DNA from: Cladochytrium replicatum
Lineage: Eukaryota > Chytridiomycota > Chytridiomycetes > Cladochytriales > Cladochytriaceae
Assembly: GCA_025526935.1 (NCBI GenBank)
Contig: JAHLKD010000020.1
Location: 186,001 to 250,000, forward strand
Direction of reading: 5' to 3'
DNA length: 64,000 bases
Shown: in pieces, positions 46,733-57,960 of the stretch
Position numbering within the stretch: the stretch's first letter is position 1
Layout: each line of letters begins with the position of its first letter
Translations under genes and position numbers: made by a program
The notes under the pieces: model-generated
The model's database searches: none
What the model saw: only the letters and a program-made list of their open reading frames with translations
Told to the model about the DNA's origin: nothing

Positions 46733-49700
46733 ATGTCCACCAAAACACTAAGCCATTTCGATGTGGTGACCAAATCACAGCAAATTTATCCGTTTCCCAC
46801 GGATCCACAAAGCAACCGTGCGAGTGTCTGTGTTTTGGGATCTCCACCACATCGCATCGCAGCCATGTTGGCTGGGGTGGACTCCGAGCTGGAGATCTAT
46901 GACCGATTCTTCCCTGAAGTACACTTGAAAGAACTCAAGGCGAACTCGAACTTTAATGCATCCACTATCCACATATCTGGGAGGACATATATCGACATGA
47001 AGCAGCACGATATCCTTACCGTTTACGGAATTTCTCTGCAAGGGGATGCAGCATTTGGCAGAAGGAATGCGACAGCAGATATAGGTCAGTTTGTTTATAC
47101 AATTCCCGTCAGACTGTATTGAATTGGGCTTGGTTGGTTTAGGATGGGTGCCGTTCCAATATCTCACTCTTCACCATGAAGATCAGAAGATGCCAAACCC
47201 AGGCGAAATTTACTTCAAGCAGAATGCGGGTATCCAGGAACCCATTTCATTCACTGGCCCGTTTCAACCTCAATCCCTCCAAACATTCGTCGACCCGTTT
47301 CCACCCCAAGCATCTGTCCGCCCGTTTCCGGCACAACTGCTCCAGACAATCGGGAGTGCATCAGCTGTCTCTGCATATATCAGCACTGTGTATCCCTCTC
47401 CACCGAGCGTACAATCCGTCGGTACTCCGGGCGGGGACATGACACCGATCCTCAATTCACCATTAGACCAACCCACAGTTACGTTGTCTCCTTCAGGAAA
47501 CGTAAATTCGATTAGCATGGCTGTAGGAAATGTTGTAGAATCCGCAAACACTTTAACGAGTTCTCCTTGGGAGGCTGTACGCTCTGGTGGACCTGCGCTG
47601 AAAGATCGGACGATATCAAACAATAAGAAAAACCACCAAGGAAAACGAGAAACAAGACTCCACATAGACGGCTACGACGGTCAAAACAGGTTCCCGTTCA
47701 CCGATCTCGAATCCCACGGTGTCACAGTCGTGAAACTATTGGACGTTCTTGAAGAAAAGTACCCGGGTGGTTCTGTTTTTGCTGCCTTCAGCGAATCTGC
47801 CGGGATCATTGCACTGAAAAATGTCGAGCGCTTTAAAGTTAAGCACCCTCAGAATTTGTGGAGAATTTATGAGGGAAAATCTCCCTGGAAAAAGCGGTTT
47901 GTCGAAATGCAAAAGCGGAGTTTCCCACAAATCCTACAAAAGAATGCTTCCCAAGCCCTCTTTCTGGAACTGTTGCTGATGTTGAACGACGCCGTGTCGA
48001 AGGGTGAAAGCACAGACCATTTGTTAGATATTCGTGATGTATGCGTTCTCTATTTTCATTTCTTTTCCCGCCTAACTGAGCTTACAAATTCAGAATCCGA
48101 CCCTTATTGCGCAGGCAACGCCAGGTTCGGAATTCTACGGGAATGCGGCGCCGAACTTGTCCACGCTTCCCTCCACTTCACCCGAGGATGATCCTGCTCA
48201 ATTTGAGGAAACTGTTCCGACTACATTCCCGCCTGCTTATATTAATCCCAGAAGTCGCGAACTGCCATCGCTTGTGGCTGACAAGAAGAAAACGAAGCGA
48301 AAGATCAAGATCGAGAGGTCGTGGATTAAGGACCTGGGACACATGCTGAGGGACAAAATGGGGCTAAAGAAGAAGGTTCGCAAGCTTTCTTATTGGAATG
48401 ATCTAACTAATCAAAATTTTGGTTGTACCTTAGCGAACAGTCAAAAATCAAGAAACTGGAGCTGAACATGTAGTAGAGCATGTTGACATTCCTGTTCCTT
48501 TGATTCCCAAACCGGCAATGACGGCTGTTTCCAATCAACACGGCACAGTTCCCGACAACGAGCATTCTGGCATGCATGTTCAAGATACATCAGTGTCAGC
48601 GGAACGGCTGCTTTCATCAGTTTCCGAGGTTCTTCGTTTGGTAGCCATCAAACAAACAAAACTCTCGAAGAATAACCGACTCGCAAACATTGAACTCGTT
48701 TCAGAATGTAGCGAGAAAATTTATAACATTATCTCGGAATCTCAAACCCCGCAAGTTGCCGAAACCGTTTTCAATGCATTCGTAGACAATACTGTTACAA
48801 ATTCCCGCGCAGTGCGTCTCTTTGCACGGATTCTGAAACTCTCGAAGCCGCGGAGCTCTTGAATAACGTTGGAAAAGCTCTTAGCGAGAAGGTCATTTCT
48901 GGCGTTCGCAAAGTAGGTGCTCCGCTAGAGCGCGCAAAGACACTTTGTGCTGCCAAGTTGTTCGGAGAGGTATACGCAGTAAGCGCGGAGATTGAAATTG
49001 AAGACGAGAAAGACGAAGCAGTATACGTGGAGGTTTTCTCTCTGGACGAGCTCGAGGGATTCAATGAGGTCTTCGAGGAGCTGGTTTCTGCCATCGACAC
49101 ACGCGAACCGAACGATGCCGTTTTGATGGCTTCGGAGGCACTGAGTATGGTATTCATGTTCGCAAGTAGGCGGCTTGAGTGGGAATTCGGAGATTCGATG
49201 CCAGACGACGAGGAAGGGACCCATCTGCCAAAACTGGGTCCGCCTGAAGTGGGACTTGACGGCGAAACCGGGACGAATGTTCTTGCAGAATCGACGGCTG
49301 ATGCATTAAAGGCTCGCACTTCAAGTTTGAATAAGCGTGTCGTTACCCTCAAAAAGGCGCGCTCAACCCAGCGCCGCGCACAGAATGAGCTGAAGAACTT
49401 TGAATCCCTGTTTGGTCGCGTCTACATCCTCGCTGGATCATCAAGCCTTCCACTCCCTGTTCGAATCCGGCTACGCGACATCGTCAGCTTGCTTCCCGAG
49501 GTTGAAAAGCCCACGCTTCCCGAGGAACTTGTGTCAAGGCAGCAAGTGCTTACTCGCGCAGTCAAAAAGATTTCCGTCCTTCGGTATCTCAAGCAAGTTG
49601 GGGATTCGCGAGTACAAATTGTCTCCGAGGATATCCCGGACTATATGTACGTTCTGAACCGCATGCTCGTGCAATGGTGGGAAAGGCGGGACATCATGAC

Positions 49701-50175
49701 CGTTCTTGGTATAGCTCGAGCTTTCGGAAAAGGGTTTCCGTCTGCTGCTTTCCTCAAAGGAGTTTTCAAGCCGTTTACAGTTTCTCGCGACCACTCAGAT
49801 GCTGAGGGGGTACAGGACGTTTGTGAACTAGTCGCTGCATTGAGGGCTGAAGGCGTGGTGGGCGTTGTGGATGTCGTAAGCGCACTGGAAGAGTCACTGA
49901 CCGGCTCGGAAAACGAAGATGTTGGCAACGATGGAAAGGAAGATGCTGGAGATACTGCATCTGAGTTGCTCTTGAGTAAACTGGTCGATTATGGTGTGAT
50001 AACGATGGCTGATGTGGCTAGCTTGGGTAACCGGGAGGATCCCATCGACTATGAAGATAACGACGAGGACGGTAGAGATGGTGAAGACCCAGTCACCGAC
50101 TCATCGGCGGCGCAAAAAGAAAAGCAGAGAGACGAGACTATTGAAACTCAAATACGGAATCTCATTGTTTTTTGA
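46733..50175 (+). CDS. SH3-like plus MIF4G-like large protein, copy A (frameshifted)
   Basis: Exons 46733-47084, 47143-48038, 48094-48375 and 48434 onward. N-terminal block IDMKQHDILTVYGISLQGDA joined to DIGWVPFQYL resembles an SH3 fold. Then a Pro/Ser-rich region, a charged conserved block (VFAAFSESAGIIALKNVERF, QALFLELLLMLND), a basic helix (SWIKDLGHMLRDKMGLKKK) and a large alpha-helical region: LCAAKLFGEVYAVSAEIEIE and VRIRLRDIVSLLPEV recall eIF4G middle domains (MIF4G), followed by VLNRMLVQWWERRDIMTVLG-type helices. Compared with copy B, a single-base change of frame lies at about 48826-48835 (ARI then ETLEAAELLNNVGKAL in the next frame), so translation from the start would stop at 48862 before the MIF4G-like part. 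Real lesion or sequence error cannot be told apart here. Confidence 0.72.
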
Positions 50176-51506
50176 TCATCTTCGTGTTGCTATATCCTCT
50201 TCGGTTATACAAACGCTTCTGAGTTTACTGTGGGGTTGTGATTTCATTTGCGCCGAAGTTCTGTGTATGTCTCTTAATGTGCAAATTGTTCTTATGATCA
50301 TGGCCAAGGTCTTTATTCTGCTTTGAAGTGGAGTTAGTAGTGTTTTAGTCATTCCAAATGTGCCTCATTTCTGGTTCGATTGAAAATTCAAAATCGCAGC
50401 AATATCCCTATGCTCGGCAAGCATAATATGTTGGAAAGTAGCAGCGATGCGGCTCCAATGTATTCGTAGGAAACCCCCCGGTCGTCAAAATTATGGCATT
50501 ATCATTTAAGCTCCAATCCTCTTGACTTCCACTACTCCAGTGCTGCCAGATGTCCATTTGCACATGAGATCCATCACCTTAGCGCTCTTGGTGCGCTCCC
50601 ACTACCTCATTGTGTACAACGAAGACTCGTCGAAACCAATCGAGGACAACGTTACGTCTGTTGTTTGTTGCATGTTTTCCTTCTAAAGTTCTACATGGGA
50701 ATTTAGGACTGTGTTGTTTTTCTCTGTTTGGTCGCTTCGGGATCCTTGATTCATTCCTTTCAGCTTGGCGCTTTCCTTGTTTGGTATGTGAGGAGATTTT
50801 GCGGGACGTTGGCATTGGTTGACTCGAACCTGACTTGACGTGGAGGAAAGTTACCGGGCGGACGTTGCGGAAGGATCGGGTTATGGATCGGGGAGCATCG
50901 GATCTTGTTTGATGGACATTTCTAGAAGGGTTAGTTTAAGGGACAGCGAGAACCTATAAACAAGTTTACGCTTCAATATATAGAGACCTCGTTTGCAATA
51001 GCTTCAAATTCTTTAACATTCTTGGCATGCCAGCTTGAGACGGGTCTTAAGAGTATTCTTGTGGTCACTCGCCAATAAAGAAAACGAAGAGAGCATTGAC
51101 GAACATTTTGATTTCATCCATGCTCTCATTCTAGCCCGCTAGCACTCGGTTTGGGGTTGGGACTCTTGTCGCCTAGATCATTTGGGATTATCGATATATG
51201 TTGTTTTCTTTTGGCGTTCGATGTATTGCACGATGCAGTTGGTACGCCCTCCTACAGATGCAGCCTCTTCATAATTTTATAGCATTCTTTTGACGCTTGT
51301 AAAGCATGTCCTGATGCAGTCGAGTTCCGCCAAGATTATGTGTTGGAGAATCACATGCATTAAAAAAAAGGCAGAACACGAAGCCACTGATTTCTACCAA
51401 AACACTAAGCCATTTCGACATTCTAAATTTTATATGTCACTCTCAGACACCGACAGCTGTGCCCACAAAGCGGCTGTCGGTGATCACGTTCGCATCAGCC
51501 CAAAGT
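50176..51506. other. Spacer between the tandem paralogues with an ankyrin-family scrap
   Basis: About 1.3 kb. Bases 50515-50585 closely match 55560-55625, the end of the ankyrin-like relic (minus strand MDL..CANGHLAALEWWK-type coding), so a small piece of that family is embedded here. The last 130 bp (51375-51420, with ACCAAAACACTAAGCCATTT) match the start region of copy A, showing the duplication included upstream sequence. Confidence 0.55.
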
Positions 51507-54500
51507 ATGGCTAGAGCGATGAAAACAGCCGCTTTTCTCGAACCCTTCGTCGCTGAGCCTGAGATAAGGGAAATGAGAGCGCTATTAGATTTTGATGCTT
51601 CGAGATTCAGATTGCCAGGGAAGACCTTACTCCACATGCAGAAGGGCGACGTCCTCACCGTATTTGGCAGCTCTGAACATGGTGACTATTATTATGGGGC
51701 AAAAAAGGATTCAGATGATATTGGTAAAGTGGCTGTTTTGACTTTCCTTTGACAACTGCTGATTATTCCGTTGCAAATAGGATGGGTACAATCTGCAATC
51801 CTCGTAAACTGTGTCGAGCAATCTATACAGAACGGTCTAGAACGTATTTCATACACCACCCAATTTCCATCACTTCTGCAGCATTCGGGCAGTACATCTG
51901 TAAGCTCATCGCAGATAACACGCACATTTGCTTCTCCAATGAGCGTAATGGCAACCAGCACAACCGGTTCAAATGGGGCCGTGGCAGTAAACCCCATTGC
52001 ATTTCCACACATGGGGTCTTCTTCTTCCAAGATCCCGAACTCAGTGAACTTGAAATCGATTCGTATGTGGAATACGGCAACGAATCGTTCTTTGGAAGGA
52101 ATGCGTCACGAACAGTCCGGAGGAGCTGCACCAAAATCGCGCACCAAAGAAGGTCGGATAAGCGAGAAAAACCTGATTCGCGAGCACATCGAAGTGAAAA
52201 AGGGCCAGAAACGGCATCCTTTCGGGGCTAAAGGCCACCCTGAAACGCTGGATATGTTGATGGAGATTCTCGATGACATAAACCATAAGGATGGCTCCGT
52301 TAAGGCAGTGTTCAACGATCGTGCGATGGCTAAAGCAAGACAGAAGCTCCGAGACTTTAGCCCTAACGAAAGAGAAGAGTGGCGGATTTGGGTGAAGACG
52401 CCCATCCGTAAACATCGCTTTGATAAGTTAAGACGGAAAAGTGCACAGGAGAATGATTCCAGATCCCATTTTCTGGAGCTGCTGCTGATGCTGAACACCA
52501 CTCCATCCTTTGAAAGGGATCAACTATTCGAAATGCACCCGGTTGTTGCTCTAAGCTCTCGAGAAGTACGCCGATTCCATTTCGTTGGTTATCTGGGCGC
52601 GACTTATTAACTTCCATGATAGAACACCGGAGAGATTTCTTCTCCGCCCGTGGTCGCTTCCGACAGCTCTGTCTCACCAATGTTGCAAAATTCAGACCCA
52701 CATTCACCCCAGAGCACGTATCCTCAAATCGCTCATCAGACTATATTTCAACAGCTCCCAGCACAGCGGGTTAGTGTTCCCCAAGTCCCCTGGATTCCAA
52801 TCTCTGTGGTGTCCAACAACTCCACTCAATTTGTTCCAGCGGTCGACCCGACAGCTCCTTGGCAATATATGCAACTAGGAGGAAACAGCCCAGATCCATC
52901 CGACGTGTCACCAGCAGATCTCTTCCCGCCGTGCATCAATCCCCGAAGTCGCGACGTGCCATTGAAGAAGGGTAAGAGAGGAAACGGAATGTCATGGATT
53001 AAGAAGAGGGCACAGAGAATCATGGATAATATGATGAAGAAGGTACTTTTGGGCCCAAAACATTTAGACACTGACTAATGATGTCCTGTTGAACAGGCGT
53101 CTGCTAAGACAGAAAAGGCCTCTGATCAAAATGTAGACATGCCCGCTCCCGTTCTGTCATCCAATCCCCCAATTAAGAGGGACTCTGAAGAGCACGGCAT
53201 GGTTCCGGATACCGAACATATCAACGAGCAGGCTATCGATTCGACAAACTATCCCAAACTACATAGCATTGACCAACTTGTTTCCTCTATCACCACTGTT
53301 CTTCGGGCGGCAGTTATCGAGCAATCCCAAATTTCGAAGCACGACCAAAATGCTACTATGGAGCTTGTTTCAGAATGCACCGAAGCGATCTGCAATATTT
53401 TCCTTGACCTTGATGTCGTTGAGGTGGACCCAACCGAACGTACGGCTACCCTTCTCCGTACTTTTATCGATTCAACCCTCACAAACTCAAACTGTTTGCG
53501 TCTTTTCTCCCGAGTCATTAAAACCATCGAAGCAACAAAAGTTGTTAGCGACATCAACAGCACTCTGAGCGAGCACGTTATCGCTGGGATTAACGCTGAG
53601 GGCTCTCCGACTGAGCTCGCAAAAGTGTTCTGCGCGGCAAAGTTGTTTGGAGAGGTTTACGCAGTGAGCGCTGAGATGGAGATTGAAGACGAAGATGACG
53701 AGGCTACGTACGTGGAGGTGTTCTCTCTCGACGAGCTCGAAGGCTTCAACAGAGTGTTCGAAGCCCTGGTTTCTACTGTGGAGGCGAAGGAGAACGAAAA
53801 CGCCGTTGTGTTTGCTTCAGAAATTCTCCGTGTCCTCTTTTTGGCTGCGAGAAGGCGGCTGGAGTGGGAAGTCGGAAATTCAATGTCTGAAAACGATGAA
53901 GAAGCTCTTTCTCTGAACTCGCCCAAGACGGGACTCGAAAATGAAGGCGAGACTAGCAGTGCAGCCGAGCCATCCGTCATATCACAAGTTTCGAGCCTTA
54001 ACGAGCGCCCCGCGACCCTGAAACGGACCCGGACAACCCAGCGCGCCCAAAACGCACAAAATATTTTTGATCAAATATTCGGCCGCTTGTGCGTACTCGC
54101 CGGATCTCCGAGTATCTCTTTGTCCATTCGTATTCGATTACGTGACACCATAGAGTTGCTGCCCAAGGTTGAGTATAAGATTTCCGAGAAGGAACCCGCG
54201 ACCAGACAGCAAGTCTTCAATCGTGCAGTCAGAAAGATTTCCGCCCTTCGATATATCAAGATAGTTGGTGATTCGGGAGTCGCTGTGTCATCCGAGGACA
54301 TCCCGGATTACACGTATGTTCTGAACCGCATCCTGGTGCAATGGTGGGACCGGCGGGACGTCAATACAATTCTTGACACAGCAAGAGTGTTTGGCAAGCT
54401 GTTTCCCAACGCAGCATTCCTGGACTGGATTTTCAACCCGTTCACAATGCCTTCCGAATTTGTGGACACCTCTGTCTTGGCGGACGTATGTGAACTTGTT

Positions 54501-54833
54501 GCCGCATTGAGGGCTGAAGGGGTGATGACACGCGCAGCTGTCGTTACTGCACTGGAAAGATTACTTGCAGCTTGGGAGAGCGAAGATAAGATAGATGACG
54601 AGGAAGGGGTTGGAGAGCCCGCATTTGTTTCGCTGTTGAGCGAGCTCGTTGATCTAGGAGTTGTTTCGATGGGCGACATGGTGAGCTTGGATAAGCTCTA
54701 TGTTGAAAGCAACAGCGACGAAGCTGATGACGAAGTGAGTGAATATTCCATTCGCAATTTACCTTTGGGAGAAGAGACGGAGGATGTTGGAGTATGTTTG
54801 GCAGATCAAATGGCGAACCTCAATGTTTTATGA
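51507..54833 (+). CDS. SH3-like plus MIF4G-like large protein, copy B
   Basis: Exons 51507-51723, 51781-52541, 52635-53042 and 53097-54833 keep frame and give 1040 residues. SH3-like module near residues 40-80 (HMKQGDVLTVFGSSEHGDYY, then DDIGWVQSAIL). Middle: basic and Ser-rich, FLELLLMLNTTPSFERD, INPRSRDVPLKKGKRGNGMS. C-terminal 550 residues are alpha-helical and MIF4G-like (ATMELVSECTEAICNIFLDL, FCAAKLFGEVYAVSAEMEIE, SLSIRIRLRDTIELLPKVEY), then RILVQWWDRRDVNTILDTAR and SLLSELVDLGVVSMGDMVSL, reminiscent of the HEAT/MA3-type tail of eIF4G-like proteins. MIF4G domains bind RNA helicases of the eIF4A class; a role in translation or RNA metabolism is inference. The start Met at 51507 is the first in frame; the region upstream matches copy A but is degenerate. 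Exon 3 acceptor placed by frame. Confidence 0.75.
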
Positions 54834-55349
54834 TCAATTTCGTTGCATTTCCTCCATTGATGTGGTTGGCAGATTGATGGCTGCATATTTGTCGAACGTT
54901 GGAACAAATTCCCATCATTTTGTTACGCTGTTGGGTTTATTGCTATTTCTATTTCATGTTTTGTTGTTGTTGCTTCATTATTATTATTGGTTGAAGAGTG
55001 TTTCGTTCATTACTTTGTTATTAACTTTCATGAATTTCGACATCATGATATTTCTGGGCAAGAGAAAATTCCGATCTCTGCAGTTAACCAGCAGTATGTT
55101 TCGAATCAATCTCAGGTTGTGGCCGGCATTCGTCCCCCGAAGTCAACAAGCGATAAAAGCAATATGTTCAACCAACACTACAAAGTCTCATTCCGTCCTG
55201 CATCTGGTAGTTCGTACCTCCTGGCTCCTCCAACCACTTCTGCCCTCCAAAAGTTTGCTAGCGAACCATACCGGAGCTGCCGACCACACCAAATTATTCC
55301 ACTCCTACACCAGACAGTTCATCTTCCGATTCACTCCAACCCAGTACTC
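54834..55349. other. Intergenic spacer
   Basis: About 500 bp at the convergent 3' ends of copy B and the ankyrin-like relic; a TTATTATTATTGG stretch at 54978-54990 and otherwise nothing recognised. Confidence 0.4.
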
Positions 55350-56998
55350 TACAAGTCTGCATCCTCTTCGTCAAAGTTGATATCATCGTCGACCCAGTCA
55401 GGGTCCTCCATCATCTGCAACATGTCATCTGTAGTGTCGACATGAGGACCGCAGGAGTACTTCCGTCGGTCATCGTAGAGAAATTCAAATTCGTTTGGCT
55501 CCCCGCTATTCTTCTCTCCTCATACTCCAGTGCCAGCATACCCCATTTAATCTCCTGTCCGCTTTACTTCCACCACTCCAGTGCTGCAAGATGTCCATTT
55601 GCACACATGCGAGATCCATTGCCTTAAGTGCTGTATTTCAATTCAAGCCCACTCGTTCTCCACCATTCCAGCACTTCGGCACGCCCATGTTCGCTGGCAG
55701 TGTCCATCACCCCTTCATCATACATCAACGCAAGCCCGGATGATTTCCACCATTCCAGCACCACCAGAGATCTCGCTTTGCGGGCATTCTGGAGCCCCGA
55801 CTTGTGTACTTTAGCGGAAGTCTGCGATTTTCCCACCATTCGAGAAGTTTGACGTGGCTGCTACTAGCCTGGTCGATCGATTTTGTTGTCCTTTTCTTCG
55901 TGAGTCCTGACGATTTCCACCAATCCAGCACGCTGATGTGTCCATTGCTGCAGGCATTATCGATAGTGTAGCTCGAATACTCTACTAAAGAAAGGTCGCT
56001 GGACCTCCACCAATCGAGAAAGTAATTGTGGCCATTGCTACAGGCATTATCGATGGTGGAAATCGAGTATTGCAAGGAAAGCCCGCTCGATTTCCACCAT
56101 CCCAGCACCGCAACGTGATTTTCCCAGGAAGCAGCATCCATCACGCGTCTTGTCCACCGCATCTCGATTGCGATGGCCTTCCACCAATCCAGCACAGCGA
56201 CGTGACCTTTTCGACTTGCCTCATCCACTGCACGTTCGTCCCAAACCAAATCGAGCCCACTGGACCCCCACCAGTCCAAAACATCAACACGGCCGGTCTG
56301 GCTGGCCAAAAATAACGCTCTCTCAGAATAGATCGGATCGAGTCCACTCGATTTCCACCGTGACTAGCCATATCCATGGCGCTATAAGTGTAATCTGAGA
56401 CCACCAGACTTCCACCATTTCAGAATGTCGAGGTTGCCAGTGGAGCTGGCGTTGTCTATGGCGACGACACTGTAAGATAACCCGAGTTCACTCAATCTCC
56501 ATCAGTCTAGTACGCCAGTGACCCAGTGGCCCAGGCTCTGCCATTGGCACGGGAGCTATACAATAAGTCCAGCTCACTCGATTTTCGCCACTCCAATACA
56601 GCGACGTGGCCGTCCTTGGAGGCATAGTCGATCGCATCCGGGGAATACTGCATTTTGAGATTTGACGCTCTCCACCATCGAAGGACATTCAAGTGTCCAT
56701 CTTTCCTGGCCAATTCCATGGCCGAAGAAGTGAAGGAGTGTCGCCGGGACTCCTTGGACACATGGAGGTTAGCTACGTGCGTGAGCCCAAGTTCACTAGC
56801 TTCGTCCACGGAGATGGCCAGCTGGACGATCTCAACCTGAACATAGAATCGTCCGAAATACGAGGCACATCGAAACGCAAGCCGTGGTGCGCCAGTAGTC
56901 TCGGCGAGGACTATCAGGATGCGATCGACGATTTCTAGCGGAGGTTGAAATGTTTGATGGCGAAAATTTTGCGTTGGCTCTTTCACACGTTGTGACAT
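55350..56998 (-). pseudogene. Longest decayed F-box/ankyrin-like WW-repeat gene
   Basis: From ATG 56998 the frame reads an F-box-like head (QPPLEIVDRILIVLAETTGA, PRLAFRCASYFG), the shared linker ISVDEASELGLTHVANLHVS, and about twelve repeats such as RKDGHLNVLRWWRASNL, SKDGHVAVLEW, QTGRVDVLDWWGSSGLDL, NGHISVLDWWKSSGL, EHGRAEVLEWWRTSGL. It closes with a non-repeat acidic tail (EPNEFEFLYDDRRKYSCGPH ... DWVDDDINFDEEDADL) at a TAG at 55350-55352. Frame is lost near 56510 (with TGA for the first Trp of WW), 56395, 56345, 55800 and 55600. The tail still reads cleanly, so the decay may be recent. Intact relatives would be F-box substrate receptors, by inference. Confidence 0.78.
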
Positions 56999-57423
56999 TG
57001 TCAGATTGTATTGTTTGGGAAGCAGCTAAACGATCATTTCAGGTGGATAACTCACAGTTTGTGCAAAAATGTGGGCAACAGATAGAAAACCGAATTGGGA
57101 CTCATCCGTGATGATGCCGGTCATGATGGTCAAACACTCTCCTTAAACATGATTACCCGCTTGTTGAATTAGGCTCTATTTGCTGCAGTGCTTATTCTCA
57201 TTTTAAATGGATGGTAAATACACTCGACCAATCACCCGCAGATATCATCTTCAGAATCACTCCAAAACAAAACGCAGAAAGGAGCTGGCGGTTCTAATAG
57301 CACTGATTTTGTTTGAACCACGAGCACATACAGCTGGGCAAACACGACCTCCGTACATAGTAACAATCAACACTCACGCCGTTGCTTCTTAAATAGCCCA
57401 CCACTTTGGGAGAAATGAGGAAG

Positions 57424-57960
57424 AGTCTTATTCTCATGCTTCATGGATCCAAGCAAATTAGGGTGATGAGAATCGACAGAGGCTACATGCCCGAATATGT
57501 GGACTTGATCCCGGTGGTTTGGAAGCCCGTCGCCTATACTGTTTCTTCAGATGGGAAGAAGACTACGTTCGGGCTGATACACTTGAGCTACACCTAGAGG
57601 AGTTTTGGGAGGCAAACGATTTACTGGTATAGGCCGCGGGATGTAGCAAAGCAATTGTTATGGGAAGCTCGAGATCGCGAGAGGCTGAGGTGGGTAGATC
57701 CGGCATGTTGTTCATAACTCAAATTCTAACCTTTTTTAATCAAGACTAATCGCAGCTAGAGAGGCAGAGGAGGAGCCGCTGTTGGGACAATCTCGACCTG
57801 GAGAAGATCAAGGATGTGGTGCCACCTCTGAGATTAGATCTGCCAGTGAAGAGGAATTGTCCTCAGCTGATGCATGTGTGGGTTGTTGCGGTGGTTCAGA
57901 ATTGGGTTCCTTGGCCGTCGTTTGTAAAAACAATAGTTGAAAGTTTGAGTTTACAGAGCA
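57424..57960 (+). pseudogene. Fragment of a small repeated gene family, copy 1 (EEFWEAN type)
   Basis: MRKSLILMLHGSKQIRVMRI opens at 57424 and continues GYMPEYVDLIPVVWKPVAY; after frame changes it reads ELHLEEFWEAN, then YWYRPRDVAKQLLWEARDRE. A typical acceptor (TCGCAG, ending near 57758) leads into AREAEEEPLLGQSRPGEDQG and SASEEELSSADACVGCCGG. No known domain recognised. Several frame breaks, so not functional as read. Related to 62725-63003 and 63489-63945. Confidence 0.5.

Noticed and set aside
54739-55445. Plus-strand frames after copy B
   Set aside because: Hydrophobic T-rich translation of 3' sequence and the antisense of the clean acidic tail of the ankyrin-like relic.
16773-57000. 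UGA recoded as tryptophan in this nucleus
   Set aside because: Intact genes (MDR reductase, dienelactone hydrolase) end at TGA, and the TGA-bearing repeat genes also carry frameshifts, so they are decayed.
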